This document shows positions 16,992-27,458 of a stretch of DNA of 64,000 bases, piece by piece; positions within the stretch are counted from its first letter, which is position 1; each line of letters begins with the position of its first letter. The translations under genes were made by a program, and so were the position numbers. The notes below the pieces were generated by a model. The model was not told the origin of the DNA and did no database searches. It saw only the letters and a program-made list of their open reading frames with translations. The DNA is from Bifidobacterium sp. WK012_4_13. GTDB lineage: Bacteria; Actinomycetota; Actinomycetes; Actinomycetales; Bifidobacteriaceae. The stretch is from the NCBI RefSeq assembly GCF_041080835.1, contig NZ_CP129683.1:930001-994000 (forward strand), written 5' to 3'.

Positions 16992-18221
16992 CTATGCCGC
17001 TTTCCCCGCGATCAGACGCGCGGATGCGGTTTCTATCGCCTCGTCCGAGGCGGTTATCGAGAATCTGAGATATTCCGGAGCCCCATAGAATTCTCCGGGG
17101 CTCGGAACGATTCCAAGCGTCGAAAGCCTCTTCATGTCTTCCCAGCAGTCGTGCCCGAGCGCATGCACCCATACGTAGAGAGCCCCCTGCGGCATATGGG
17201 CGTCATAGCCATATTCCTGCAGAGCATGCACCAACGTATCAAGACGTGCATGATATCTGGCCTTCTGTTCCTGAACCGCCTCGATGTCACGCAATGCGGC
17301 AGACATGGCATGCTGCACAGGGCCAGGAATGATCAGTCCGATCTGCTTGCGATAGCGGATCATGTCTTCGATGATGTCGTCGTCACCGGCGATGAACGCG
17401 GTCCTATAGCCGGCCATGTTTGATTGCTTGCTCAATGAATACAGGCTCAGGATCCCGTGCGCGGAACCCGCGCAGACCTGAGGATTGAGCATGCAGGGAG
17501 CCGAGTTGAAGACTGCGGACATATCGATGGCTTCGGGAACGTCCGCATACGGACGCTCGCCAGTGTCGGTGCGATGCTCAGACAGCGAGTAGTCACGAGC
17601 ACCTCGCCAGTCAAGGAATGCGTAGCATTCGTCAGAGAGGACAATGGCGCCTATCGCACGAGCCGCAGCGACGATCGCAGCCAAACGCCGCGAATCAATG
17701 ATGTCACCCGTCGGATTGCTCGGAGAATTTACCCACACGGCCCTGACGTTATCAAGGTTCTGCCATGATGAGACATCGGTCACATCATCGACCTTGACCA
17801 CTGTCGCACCCGCCATCTGCGTGCCAATCTCATAGGTTGGATAGGCCACGCGAGGCTGGACGACAACGTCATCCGGACCAAGATGCAGCAGACTGACCAT
17901 CAATGCGACTGCCTCCTTCGAACCCACCGAAGGAACGACTGAGGCATGGAGCATGGTCAGGTCAACGCCACGCTGCCGCAGGAACCAATCATGAATCGCA
18001 TTTCTCAGCTCGCCCGAACCTATCGTCTGCGGATATCCGTGGGCGTCAGGAGCGTCGCAGGCCTGCGCCAAGGCAGCGCGAACGGATTCTGGGACCGGAT
18101 CCACCGGCGAACCCACCGAAAGATCGACAGATCCCCCCTCATGGCAGCGGGCAAGCTGACGGAACTTCGCGACGCGCGACCAATCATACGGTGAATCGAA
18201 ATTTTGCAATCCCACAAGCAC
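16992..18221 (-). CDS. dapC: Succinyldiaminopimelate transaminase-type aminotransferase (fold type I)
   Basis: 409 residues. A PLP aminotransferase of the actinobacterial DapC type, which makes N-succinyl-LL-diaminopimelate for lysine and cell-wall peptide synthesis. Visible landmarks: LSVGSPVDPVPESVRAAL, NSPSNPTGDIID (Asn of the PLP site), SDECYAF (Asp and Tyr), and the PLP lysine in SLYSLSKQSNMAGYR. The gene starts with GTG behind GGAG. A segment of about 45 residues between DECYAF and SLSK is longer than in class I enzymes. Substrate assignment is by family resemblance. Confidence 0.85.
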   Translation of the reverse strand: MLVGLQNFDSPYDWSRVAKFRQLARCHEGGSVDLSVGSPVDPVPESVRAALAQACDAPDAHGYPQTIGSGELRNAIHDWFLRQRGVDLTMLHASVVPSVGSKEAVALMVSLLHLGPDDVVVQPRVAYPTYEIGTQMAGATVVKVDDVTDVSSWQNLDNVRAVWVNSPSNPTGDIIDSRRLAAIVAAARAIGAIVLSDECYAFLDWRGARDYSLSEHRTDTGERPYADVPEAIDMSAVFNSAPCMLNPQVCAGSAHGILSLYSLSKQSNMAGYRTAFIAGDDDIIEDMIRYRKQIGLIIPGPVQHAMSAALRDIEAVQEQKARYHARLDTLVHALQEYGYDAHMPQGALYVWVHALGHDCWEDMKRLSTLGIVPSPGEFYGAPEYLRFSITASDEAIETASARLIAGKAA

Positions 18222-18390
18222 TCAACTCCAAGATAGTAGAAAACATAGGCTGTCTGACCCTATATCCAGTCTAGCCCAGGCCATTTCGCGTCGAAGGTCA
18301 TGCACGGCATCGAGAGCTGCAGCCGTCGGTGCGAAGCTGGAATCGAACGATTCCCTCCGAACTCATACGCTGACTGATCTGTGCCAAGAA

Positions 18391-19905
18391 TTACTTCGAT
18401 AGCGTTCCGGCGCGCGCATCGTCCTCAAGACTCGCGCTTCCCAGGCGCGAATGTCCGTAGGAATAGCCGAAATAAATGACGAAGCCAATGATGAGCCAGA
18501 CTACGAATCGGATCCATGTGAGCACGGAAAGATTCAGCATCAGCCAGAAGCAGGCGATTGCGACGAGAATCGGAATCCAGGGACTGCCCGGCACCGAGAA
18601 CGAGCGCGGCACATCGGGACGCTTGCGACGCATGATGGGCACCGATATCGCGACCAGGGTAAAGGCAGAAAGCGTACCGATGTTGACCATGTCGGAGAGA
18701 ATGCCGATGTCGAAGCAAGACGCGATCACTGCGACCACGACGCCACCGATGATCTGAATGGAAGCAGGAGTGCCGTGACGTCCGGTCTTCGACAACCCTC
18801 GAGGCAGCAATCCATCGCGGCTCATCGCGAATACGACGCGCGTGAGTCCAAGAAGAAGCACCATCACCACCGTGGTAAGGCCGATGACGATGCCGAAGGA
18901 AATTATCTTGGCGGCCCAAGTCGCACCAACCAACTCAAAACCAGTGGCCAGAGAGGGTTCGTCGGCCTTCGCCAAATCCTTGTATGACACCATTCCAGTC
19001 GTCACGATGGCGACCAATATATACAGCACGGTGACGATGGAAAGCCCCAGAATGATTCCTCGAGGCACTGTTCTGTGAGGATCCTTCGCCTCCTCCGACG
19101 TCGTGGCGACCACGTCGAATCCGATGAATGCGAAGAAGACCAAGGCCGCGCCGGAGATGATGCCCGGCACCCCATAGATTGATGGGGCCATGCCGGTCAC
19201 CCACTGCCACAATGGTTCGGTCATCGTTCCGGTGACGGTTGCGCCCTTCACAGCCCCGGCCGGAAGCGAGGATGGTATGAAGGGCGAATAGTTGGACGCC
19301 TTGACATAGAAGAATCCGACGACGATGACGAATACGACTATGCCGATTTTCAGAATCGTCAGGGCACCGTCGACGCGGGCGGAAAGCTTGGTTCCCAGAA
19401 CCAGCAGAATCGTGAAGAAGGTCACGATGATGATCGGGGCGATGTCGAGCCGGAACCAGCCGACATAGACGTTGGTGTTGAAGTTCAAGCCCATCAATTG
19501 CATGAAGTCGTTGAGATACACGCCCCAGTACTTCGAGATGACCGAACCTGCCATCAGCATCTCAAGAATCAGGTCCCACCCGATCACCCAGGCAACGATC
19601 TCACCGATTGTGGTGTAGGTGAACGTGTATGCGGAACCTGCGACAGGAATCATCGAAGAAAATTCCGCATAGCACATGACTGCAGCGCCGCAGACGACCG
19701 CAGCAAGAATGAAGCTGAGGATCACGGCGGGGCCTGCATGATAGGCGGCGGCCTGCGCGCCGACGGAGAATATTCCCGCGCCGACCGCCACGGCGACTCC
19801 CATGACCGCAAGATCCCAAGCATTCAGCGTTCGCTTCAGCTTGCGATGCTCCTCGCCTGTTTCAGCGACTGTTTGTTCGACGGACTTCGTTCTGAATAGT
19901 TGCAT
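18391..19905 (-). CDS. APC-superfamily amino acid permease (cationic amino acid transporter type)
   Basis: About 504 residues with 12 or more predicted membrane segments. The first helix carries GVAVAVGAGIFSVGA, the APC consensus for substrate binding, followed by PAVILSFILAAVVCGAAVMCYAEFSSMIPVAGSAY. FAFIGFDVVATTSEEAKDPHRTVPRGI is the signature of the CAT/YfnA branch. It is likely a proton-coupled importer of a cationic or branched amino acid; the substrate is not visible. The start at 19905 follows GGGGATCAGGGA. It is a single gene. Confidence 0.9.
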   Translation of the reverse strand: MQLFRTKSVEQTVAETGEEHRKLKRTLNAWDLAVMGVAVAVGAGIFSVGAQAAAYHAGPAVILSFILAAVVCGAAVMCYAEFSSMIPVAGSAYTFTYTTIGEIVAWVIGWDLILEMLMAGSVISKYWGVYLNDFMQLMGLNFNTNVYVGWFRLDIAPIIIVTFFTILLVLGTKLSARVDGALTILKIGIVVFVIVVGFFYVKASNYSPFIPSSLPAGAVKGATVTGTMTEPLWQWVTGMAPSIYGVPGIISGAALVFFAFIGFDVVATTSEEAKDPHRTVPRGIILGLSIVTVLYILVAIVTTGMVSYKDLAKADEPSLATGFELVGATWAAKIISFGIVIGLTTVVMVLLLGLTRVVFAMSRDGLLPRGLSKTGRHGTPASIQIIGGVVVAVIASCFDIGILSDMVNIGTLSAFTLVAISVPIMRRKRPDVPRSFSVPGSPWIPILVAIACFWLMLNLSVLTWIRFVVWLIIGFVIYFGYSYGHSRLGSASLEDDARAGTLSK

Positions 19906-20137
19906 TCCCTGATCCCCATATACGCCATCGTTGCGAGGACTGCATTGCACGGCCCTGTGGAATCAAAAGTATATGCCGATTCGTGCTTCGTGCAAGCCTT
20001 CTCATGTTTTGCCGTGCACGATGGGGAATGTGGCCGACCTTGCGTCAACCTTCGTGCCGCCCGCACATCGGCGACCGTCGGTCGCCAGACATGCCTGTGT
20101 GGTCAGAAATCCACACTCGGCGTTTCACTGGCATCGG

Positions 20138-20998
20138 TCATGACGTGATGTTGGCGCTTTCCGATGAAGAAGAGGAAGTCGAACCTGATCCTGATGAGTC
20201 GGAACCTGAGCTGGAACCCGAATCTGAAGAACCCGAGCCTGAGCTGGAACCCGAACCGGAATCAGAACCAGAACCAGAACCGGACATTCCGTTCATTCCT
20301 CCTCCGACCTGGCCGTAGCCCGTTCCAGGATATCCGGTCGTGGTCGAGCTCGATGACCCTGAAGTCGAGGCATACACGATCAACCCTCCACCAAGGCCCC
20401 CAAGAAGACCGCATAGCAGCGACATGCCGGCAACCAGACCTACTACGCTGCCCTTGATTCCAAAACGCTGCACGAAGGTCTTCTTCTGCGCACGCATGGG
20501 AACCTGGCTGCGGCCATCCGCGTGACCTCTGTTCCAATCCACCGGATTTGCATTTCGCTGGGGATTGAAGTTATTCCCCTGCGGTGCTCCGTTTGGATAG
20601 GCGCTGCGAGGGATTCCTGTCCGATTCGGCATCGGAGCGCGGTTTTGGCTGACAGGATTGGGACGCATGGATGAATTCACAGGATTCGAACCGTAAGCCT
20701 GATTTGAGCCATACGAGGCATTCGATCTGACATAGCCGTTCGGCATCTGACCAGATGCACCTTGCGGAGCATTCGCATACTCCGCATTACGGGCATCGGC
20801 CTGGTTCGCACCCAAGGAATTGCTGGGACTGCCAAGTCCATCCGCATTATCTGGATTGATGGGCTCAGAGGGGACATACCCATTGCTGCGCATCTGCTCG
20901 GGGCTGACGGGATACTCGCCGATTGGATGCGCCGGGCGCTGCTGTGGCTTCGAAGCTGGCTGGTTCACTTCGGGATTTGTGTTGTTGACGTCACTCAT
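20138..20998 (-). CDS. Single-span membrane protein with disordered N-terminus and Ser/Gly-rich external tail
   Basis: 286 residues, not assigned to a family. Residues 1-165 are rich in Asn, Pro, Gln and Ser with repeated NPV, PNG and YGSN motifs. A basic stretch (RAQKKTFVQRFGIKG) leads into one transmembrane segment (about 178-207, VVGLVAGMSLLCGLLGGLGGGL). The remaining 80 residues are almost only Ser, Gly, Asp and Thr and would be outside the cell. The start at 20998 has AAAGG upstream. The tail resembles wall-spanning stalks, but there is no sorting signal. Function is unknown. Confidence 0.7.
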   Translation of the reverse strand: MSDVNNTNPEVNQPASKPQQRPAHPIGEYPVSPEQMRSNGYVPSEPINPDNADGLGSPSNSLGANQADARNAEYANAPQGASGQMPNGYVRSNASYGSNQAYGSNPVNSSMRPNPVSQNRAPMPNRTGIPRSAYPNGAPQGNNFNPQRNANPVDWNRGHADGRSQVPMRAQKKTFVQRFGIKGSVVGLVAGMSLLCGLLGGLGGGLIVYASTSGSSSSTTTGYPGTGYGQVGGGMNGMSGSGSGSDSGSGSSSGSGSSDSGSSSGSDSSGSGSTSSSSSESANITS

Positions 20999-21188
20999 GA
21001 TGGTGGCCTTTCTTTGCGACTGACTCCATTCAAGGACCTGAATCGTGTGAAAGGCTGTAGCGATACTGCGTATGAACATATGTGTTGCGCAATGTCTTCA
21101 GGAAAAAAGCTGAAAGAAAGCTGAATCCTACCGTCTTGTGGGTCGCTGCGCGAGGAATCGCTCCTTGGCTGCACCTTGAAGCAGATGC

Positions 21189-21222
21189 CATTCCTGGCAG
21201 CGCTTCATTCCTGGCAGCGCTT
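21189..21222. repeat. 17-bp tandem duplication across the murB stop
   Basis: CATTCCTGGCAGCGCTT occurs at 21189-21205 and again at 21206-21222. The murB stop codon is at 21205-21207, so the duplicated unit both encodes the last residues (MKRCQE) and continues beyond the stop. Confidence 0.85.
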
Positions 21223-22416
21223 CATTCCGAGCACGACCGGTTCCGGAACGAGCGTGATGCCAAAGGTGTCTAGGACGCCTCTCTGAATTGCATTCGCGAG
21301 ACCCCAGACTTCCTGTGCCGTGGCTCCTCCAAGATTGGTGAGCGCCAGCGTGTGGACTGAGGACAAGGCCGCACGGCTTGACCTGCCGACGCTGTATCCC
21401 CTATGGAACCCTGCATGATCGATAAGCCAGGCGGCCGAAGTCTTCATGCCTAGCTGTCCGTCAGGAAGAGTCACCTCGAATCGTGGCGCATCGTCTGGAA
21501 GGGATCTCGCATCGTCAACGTGCATCTGGGGATTGACGAAAAAGCTGCCGCAACTATGTCTGTCGGTGACCTTCGCCTCGATGCCCGTCATCTCCTGGAC
21601 CGCCTTGCGAGCCTGCGCGACGCTCTCGTCCCGTCTGGTGCCGGACATCCATGCATTGTCGTAGCGAGCAGGATCCTCGAGCATGCCCTTGGCAGCCCGA
21701 ACTCTCAGCACGGCATCGCGAATGAGCTCCGTGTCCATGAGATCACCGATGTTGGAGTCCAGCGCCCTGGCGAGCTGCGCATATGAGATCTCGCCCATGG
21801 CGCGGTGCCTGAGGGCGAAGGTGACGGAAAGCACGACGAACCGTGGAGTCGGGAAGAACCTCGCACCACGCTTCGTGAGCATTGAACGTTTCAGCGCGGA
21901 AGTGCGGTAGCCGAATTCCATGTGGCTTCTGTCCATGAAGCGGACGACCTTGTCTTCGCGGTCCCAGACCTCGACCGAGTCGACGCTTGTCGCGACTTCC
22001 TGCCCATAGGCACCAATGTTCTGAACTACCGAGGCCCCAACGGTCCCAGGTATGCCAGACAGCCCCTCCACGCCTTCCAACCCGAGCGAAATCGCGAATT
22101 CAACGAAATCATCCCAGTTGCTTCCGGCGCTGGCAGTGAGATGGACGGTCGTGTCAGATCCCTCTGCCGGAGCGGCCTCATCGGGAACCACAATATCCCG
22201 TCTCGCATCCCTGATGACCACGCCTGCGAAGGCCTCGTCACCGGCCAACATATTCGATCCTCCCCCGAGAACGCAGAGGGGCATGCCATCATGGTCAGCA
22301 TCTTCGATCGCTTCGATGAATCCGACTCTCGTCGTCGGTTCGATGAAGCGTGAGATCTCTCCTCCCACTCCGATCGTGGTCAGGTCTGCGAAAGTTGGTA
22401 ATGCATTCATGGACAT
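21205..22416 (-). CDS. murB: UDP-N-acetylmuramate dehydrogenase
   Basis: 403 residues. MurB reduces UDP-GlcNAc-enolpyruvate to UDP-MurNAc with NADPH and FAD in peptidoglycan synthesis. FAD-binding landmarks: TTIGVGGEISRF, CVLGGGSNMLAGDE and GLEGVEGLSGIPGTVGASVVQNIGAYGQE. The C-terminal catalytic domain carries the Ser in RHSCGSFFVNP and LIDHAGFHRGYSVG. The insert between domains makes it longer than E. coli MurB, which is normal for bifidobacteria. Either ATG at 22416 or 22410 is possible. Confidence 0.96.
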   Translation of the reverse strand: MSMNALPTFADLTTIGVGGEISRFIEPTTRVGFIEAIEDADHDGMPLCVLGGGSNMLAGDEAFAGVVIRDARRDIVVPDEAAPAEGSDTTVHLTASAGSNWDDFVEFAISLGLEGVEGLSGIPGTVGASVVQNIGAYGQEVATSVDSVEVWDREDKVVRFMDRSHMEFGYRTSALKRSMLTKRGARFFPTPRFVVLSVTFALRHRAMGEISYAQLARALDSNIGDLMDTELIRDAVLRVRAAKGMLEDPARYDNAWMSGTRRDESVAQARKAVQEMTGIEAKVTDRHSCGSFFVNPQMHVDDARSLPDDAPRFEVTLPDGQLGMKTSAAWLIDHAGFHRGYSVGRSSRAALSSVHTLALTNLGGATAQEVWGLANAIQRGVLDTFGITLVPEPVVLGMKRCQE

Positions 22417-22592
22417 CAGCCTATCTCACCCGAACCAGTTCTTCGGTTGAATCGTTCATTGAAGTCATCGCGCACTCTCTGAATTGGCACGGCCTGCCTC
22501 CAGTCCGCCAGCAAAGCCTTGGCGACGAAGTGATGGGTGCATCGTTCACAGGCCTGCGAACTCCAATGACAGGGCTCGAATTAACCGAGCCA

Positions 22593-22626
22593 GAAAAAGG
22601 AAGGCCCGACCTTACGGTCGGGCCTT
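22593..22626 (-). terminator. Rho-independent terminator of rpmG
   Basis: On the minus strand AAGGCCCGACC pairs with GGTCGGGCCTT (22601-22626) around a 4-nt loop and is followed by CCTTTTT. It lies 21 bp after the rpmG stop. Confidence 0.88.
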
Positions 22627-22646
22627 GCAAAACACACGTGAAGAAT

Positions 22647-22814
22647 TCAGCGGGTCTCGCGGTGAATGGTCTGCTTTCCACAACGTGGGCAGAATTTTTT
22701 CAGTTCGAGACGATCCGGAGTGTTGCGACGATTCTTCGTCGTGATGTAGTTACGTTCCTTGCACTCGGTGCACGCCAGCGTAATGCCTGGACGAATATCT
22801 GCGGCCTTTGCCAT
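22647..22814 (-). CDS. rpmG: 50S ribosomal protein L33 (zinc-binding form)
   Basis: 55 residues: [20 protein letters not shown], then [20 protein letters not shown] and [14 protein letters not shown]. The two CxxC pairs show the zinc ribbon (C+) form; zinc-independent paralogues lack them. It lies directly beside a tRNA cluster and ends in a strong terminator. The start is followed upstream by GAGGTGAAC as ribosome site. Confidence 0.96.
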   Translation of the reverse strand: MAKAADIRPGITLACTECKERNYITTKNRRNTPDRLELKKFCPRCGKQTIHRETR

Positions 22815-22859
22815 AGTTCACCTCTATTAGTCTTTCCCACTGGATGTTACCAGTGATTG

Positions 22860-22933
22860 TAGCGAGGGAGAGACTCGAACTCTCGACCTTACGATTATGA
22901 GTCGTACGCTCTAGCCAGCTGAGCTACCCCGCC
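22860..22933 (-). tRNA. tRNA-Met (CAT)
   Basis: 74 nt without encoded CCA. Anticodon loop CTCATAA, T arm GAGAGTTCGAGTCTCTC, D arm AGCTCAGCTGGCTAGAGC. The acceptor stem closes with a G-U pair at position 1-72. The lack of the initiator hallmark GGG-CCC stem suggests the elongator form. Confidence 0.93.
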
Positions 22934-22934
22934 A

Positions 22935-23009
<75 letters not shown>

Positions 23010-23010
23010 G

Positions 23011-23092
23011 TGGCGGATAGTGGATTCGAACCACTGAAGCATTACGCGGCTGATTTACAGTCAGCTCCCTTTGACCGCTTGGGAAATCCGCC
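23011..23092 (-). tRNA. tRNA-Tyr (GTA)
   Basis: 82 nt. Acceptor GGCGGAT with ATCCGCC, anticodon loop CTGTAAA, and a long variable arm as in bacterial tyrosine tRNAs; T arm AGTGGTTCGAATCCACT. CCA is not encoded. It is the promoter-proximal gene of the tRNA cluster. Confidence 0.94.
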
Positions 23093-23257
23093 ATGTCACC
23101 GAAAACGGCAACTTTGTTATCTTGCCACGCTTTCTGAAAACATGCAAGTCACAGAGTCGCCGTGTCGCACTTAATTGCCTTCCGTTTCACAACCCGATCT
23201 CATGAGACCCATCGATCCGATGATATGCGCCCACTCAGGCACGAATGAGACGCCTGC

Positions 23258-24262
<1,005 letters not shown>

Positions 24263-24298
24263 TCAATTAATCCTTATGCAAGATACGTCTGAATGCGC

Positions 24299-26485
24299 TC
24301 AGAGCTGGCAGCTGACGCAGCCCTCGACTTCCGTTCCTTCAAGGGCCTGCTGACGAATGCGGATGTAATAGAGCGTCTTGATTCCCTTGCGCCATGCATA
24401 GATCTGCGCCTTGTTGATGTCACGGGTCGTTGCGGTGTCAGGGAAGAAGAGAGTCAGGGACAGTCCCTGGTCGACATGCTGCGTTGCCACGGCATACGTG
24501 TCGACGATGGCCTTCCAACCGATTTCGTAGGCATCGTCATAGTATTGCAGGTTGTCGTTGGTCATGTATGGTGCCGGGTAATATACACGTCCGATCTTGC
24601 CTTCCTTGCGAATCTCGATCTTCGACGCGATGGGGTGAATCGAGCTCGTGGAGTGGTTGATATAGCTGATCGAACCGGTGGGTGGCACTGCCTGAAGATT
24701 CTGGTTGTAGATGCCGTCCTTCAAGATGGCGGCCTGCAGTTCCTTCCAGTCATCGACCGTTGGAATCTCGATCTTGAACTTGGCGAAGAGATCGCGCACG
24801 AACTGGGTCTGCGGTTCAAGCGAACGGCGACCGTCGGTGTATTTGTCGAAGTAGTTGCCTTGTCCGGCCGGCTTTGCATACGCCGACTTCTCGAAACGCG
24901 CGAATGCCGTACCGCGTTCGACAGCGATGCGGTGTGACGCCCGATAGGCATGGTATGCGACGGTCATGAAATACATGTCGGTGAAGTCAAGCGCCTCCGG
25001 CGAACCATAATGCATGCCCTCGCGAGCGAGGAAGCCGTGGAGGTTCATCTCGCCGAGACCGATGGCATGGCCTTCGTCGTTGGCACGACGGATCGATGGA
25101 ACCGCATCGATATGCGTGTGTTCCGCCACCGACGTCAATGCACGAATCGATGTCTCCACCGTGTCGGCAAGACCGCCGTCGATGGCCTTCGCGATGTTGA
25201 GCGAGCCCAGGTTGCACGAAATGTCGCGGCCGACATGCTTGAAGGTCAGGTCCTCGTTGAACTCGTTTGGTTCCTGCACCTGCAAAATCTCGGAGCAGAG
25301 GTTGCTCATCGTGATGCGGCCGTCGATCGGGTTGGCACGGTTCACGGTGTCTTCGAAGACTATGTATGGGTAGCCGGACTCGAACTGAATCTCGGCTATG
25401 GTCATGAAGAATTCACGGGCATCGATGTATTTCTTGGAGATGCGGTCGTCGGCAACCATCTTGTCGTAGTTTTCGGTGATGGAAATGTCGGAAAGCGGCT
25501 TGCCATACACGCGCTGCACATCGTATGGGCTGAACAGTGCCATGGGCTTGCGCTGCTTGGCAAGTTCAAAGGTGATGTCGGGGATCACCACGCCAAGCGA
25601 GAGCGACTTGATGCGGATCTTCTCGTCCGCGTTCTCTCGCTTGGTGTCGAGGAATCGAAGGATGTCAGGGTGATGTGCCGACAGATAGACTGCACCGGCT
25701 CCCTGCCGAGCGCCGAGCTGGTTGGCATACGAGAAGGAGTCCTCAAGCAGCTTCATGACTGGAATGACGCCGCTGGACTGGTTTTCGATATGCTTGATCG
25801 GTGCGCCGAGCTCACGCAGATTGCTGAGCAGGAGTGCCACGCCGCCGCCACGCTTCGACAGCTGGAGCGCCGCGTTGATGCCACGCGAAATGGATTCCAT
25901 ATTGTCTTCGATGCGAACCAGGAAGCAGCTGACCGGCTCTCCACGCTGAGCCTTGCCCAGATTCAGGAATGTCGGGGTTGCGGGCTGGAAGCGACCGCGA
26001 ATGATCTCTTCCGCGTATTTGATGGCCAGATCCTCATCTCCCGATGCCAGTTCAAGAGCCACTGCAACGCAGCGCTCAGGGAAGTCCTCAAGGTATTGCT
26101 TGCCATCGAAAGACTTCAATGCATATGAGGAATAGAACTTGAAGGCACCGAGGAATGTCTCGAACTCAAATCCCAGAGACTCGGCATGGGCATAGATGCT
26201 GTCGAGGAATTCCGGTGTGTATTCGTCGAATACGCGCTTGTCGTAGTACTGATTGTTGAGCAGATAGCTCAGACGCTCATGCGTTGAGTCGAACTGTCTT
26301 GTGTTGTCCGCAACATGCGAGGTAACGAATTCGCGTGCTGCCTGCCTGTCCTTGTCGAACTGAATCTTTCCGTTGCTGTCATAGAGATTCAGCATCGCGT
26401 TCAGTGAGTGATAGTCATGCGCCGAATCGTAGCCTTCATCGCTTGTCTGGTCCATTTCGAGCGCGGTGTCTTCCTGAGCTGCCAT
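24299..26485 (-). CDS. nrdE: Class Ib ribonucleotide reductase, alpha subunit
   Basis: 728 residues. NrdE is the catalytic subunit that reduces ribonucleoside diphosphates. Seen are the active-site region [47 protein letters not shown] and [12 protein letters not shown]. The C-terminus ends EGCVSCQL, the swinging Cys pair reduced by a glutaredoxin-like partner. It lacks the N-terminal ATP cone of class Ia, in line with NrdE. GAAGGGAA precedes the ATG. Confidence 0.97.
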   Translation of the reverse strand: MAAQEDTALEMDQTSDEGYDSAHDYHSLNAMLNLYDSNGKIQFDKDRQAAREFVTSHVADNTRQFDSTHERLSYLLNNQYYDKRVFDEYTPEFLDSIYAHAESLGFEFETFLGAFKFYSSYALKSFDGKQYLEDFPERCVAVALELASGDEDLAIKYAEEIIRGRFQPATPTFLNLGKAQRGEPVSCFLVRIEDNMESISRGINAALQLSKRGGGVALLLSNLRELGAPIKHIENQSSGVIPVMKLLEDSFSYANQLGARQGAGAVYLSAHHPDILRFLDTKRENADEKIRIKSLSLGVVIPDITFELAKQRKPMALFSPYDVQRVYGKPLSDISITENYDKMVADDRISKKYIDAREFFMTIAEIQFESGYPYIVFEDTVNRANPIDGRITMSNLCSEILQVQEPNEFNEDLTFKHVGRDISCNLGSLNIAKAIDGGLADTVETSIRALTSVAEHTHIDAVPSIRRANDEGHAIGLGEMNLHGFLAREGMHYGSPEALDFTDMYFMTVAYHAYRASHRIAVERGTAFARFEKSAYAKPAGQGNYFDKYTDGRRSLEPQTQFVRDLFAKFKIEIPTVDDWKELQAAILKDGIYNQNLQAVPPTGSISYINHSTSSIHPIASKIEIRKEGKIGRVYYPAPYMTNDNLQYYDDAYEIGWKAIVDTYAVATQHVDQGLSLTLFFPDTATTRDINKAQIYAWRKGIKTLYYIRIRQQALEGTEVEGCVSCQL

Positions 26486-26541
26486 TGATTTCCCTTCGCA
26501 GTGTGTGTGTTCGTGTGTTGCTGTATCTAAGTTGTTCGAAC

Positions 26542-27132
26542 CTAAGCTTGTTGTTGTTTCTTGATGTTCGCGAAGAATTCAGGAACTCCCTTGCGTACCT
26601 TTTCCTCGTCTTCCTTCGTTCCCATGAGCTCGAAATAGTAGAGGAACGGCACCTTGCACTTCTTGGACACGAGATCGCCCGCCATGCAGAAGGCCTCGCC
26701 AAAGTTAGTGTTGCCGGATGCTATCACTCCACGAATTCCATTGCGGTTTGCACGGTCGTTCAGGAAGAGCCTGACCTGCGTCGGAACTGCCTTATCCGGG
26801 CTTCCGCCGCCATAGGTCGGCACGACGAGAATGTATGGCTCACGAATGTTCAGCGAACCGCCTCGACGGTGCAGAGGGATCCGATAGACGTTGATGCCTT
26901 CATGCTCAAGATGGCAGTTCCTGATGAATCGTGCGGTATTCTCCGAAGCCGACGAGAAAAACACCACAGCTCCCCTGACTTCACCTTCCGCAGGAATGTC
27001 CGGCGTGCTGATTGCAACCGAATCGACTCCGGCTGTCTCGTCTTGCCGCTCTGTTCCGCAGGCCTGCACGCCCTCATCTCCATGATTGATGTCGCTCATT
27101 GCATTGGCCGTTTTCTCAAGTGTTGCACCCAT
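26542..27132 (-). CDS. nrdI: NrdI flavodoxin-like protein
   Basis: 196 residues. NrdI supplies oxidant to assemble the Mn-tyrosyl cofactor of NrdF. The core (about 50-180) shows [15 protein letters not shown] for the FMN phosphate loop, [23 protein letters not shown], and [15 protein letters not shown]. The first 50 residues are an acidic extension absent from typical NrdI of about 140-150 residues. GGGGG lies four bases before the chosen ATG, supporting the long form. Two NrdR boxes lie upstream. nrdH, usually the first gene of the operon, is not present. Confidence 0.93.
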   Translation of the reverse strand: MGATLEKTANAMSDINHGDEGVQACGTERQDETAGVDSVAISTPDIPAEGEVRGAVVFFSSASENTARFIRNCHLEHEGINVYRIPLHRRGGSLNIREPYILVVPTYGGGSPDKAVPTQVRLFLNDRANRNGIRGVIASGNTNFGEAFCMAGDLVSKKCKVPFLYYFELMGTKEDEEKVRKGVPEFFANIKKQQQA

Positions 27133-27207
27133 GAATCCCCCTCATCGACGGGTGCGACTCACATGACGGCATCCGCAGACTCTCTTATCTCAAACCATTG
27201 CGAAAAA

Positions 27208-27223
27208 CTACTATATCTAGGTA
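27208..27223 (-). promoter_or_regulatory. NrdR box, gene-proximal copy
   Basis: CTACTATATCTAGGTA matches the NrdR box core ACTATATCTAG with weaker flanks. Its centre is 31 bp (three helical turns) from the distal box, the spacing known for NrdR site pairs. Confidence 0.85.
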
Positions 27224-27238
27224 TCACCATAAATGCTA

Positions 27239-27254
27239 ACACTAGATATAGTGT
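27239..27254 (-). promoter_or_regulatory. NrdR box, distal copy
   Basis: ACACTAGATATAGTGT (reverse ACACTATATCTAGTGT) is an excellent match to the NrdR consensus. NrdR is an ATP/dATP-sensing repressor of ribonucleotide reductase genes. Confidence 0.9.
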
Positions 27255-27320
27255 TTCGTGTGGTTAATATCACATTGGTGTAATTTGACTTGATTCGCCC
27301 TCTACGAACTGCTTTGTTCG

Positions 27321-27441
27321 CGAGATTCCGAGTTTTGCGGCAATTCTCAGGTATAACTGCTGCATTCCCGCTAGTTCTAGAGATCATTTCAACGAAAATC
27401 AGTCGCTATACCTGAGAATTGCCGCAAAACTCGGAATCTCG
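27321..27441. repeat. Perfect inverted repeat with 35-bp arms and a 51-bp spacer
   Basis: Arms 27321-27355 and 27407-27441 are exact reverse complements; homology continues outward by GTTCG with a 2-bp insertion on the left arm. Arm ends read CGAGATTCCGAG and TCAGGTATA. The spacer contains no gene. It lies 17 bp after the HisC-type gene and 66 bp beyond the distal NrdR box. Confidence 0.95.
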
Positions 27442-27458
27442 AACTTTCTTGGCTCTTG

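Larger units (their letters stand above)
27133..27458. other. nrd promoter region and long inverted repeat
   Basis: No gene. It holds the NrdR boxes at 27208-27254 and a 35-bp-arm inverted repeat at 27321-27441, adjacent to the end of the aminotransferase gene. Confidence 0.7.

Noticed and set aside
18339..18354. GGAATCG-AA-CGATTCC-like motif that looks like a tRNA T arm
   Set aside because: No anticodon or acceptor stem can be fitted around it; it is a plain 7-bp palindrome behind the permease gene.
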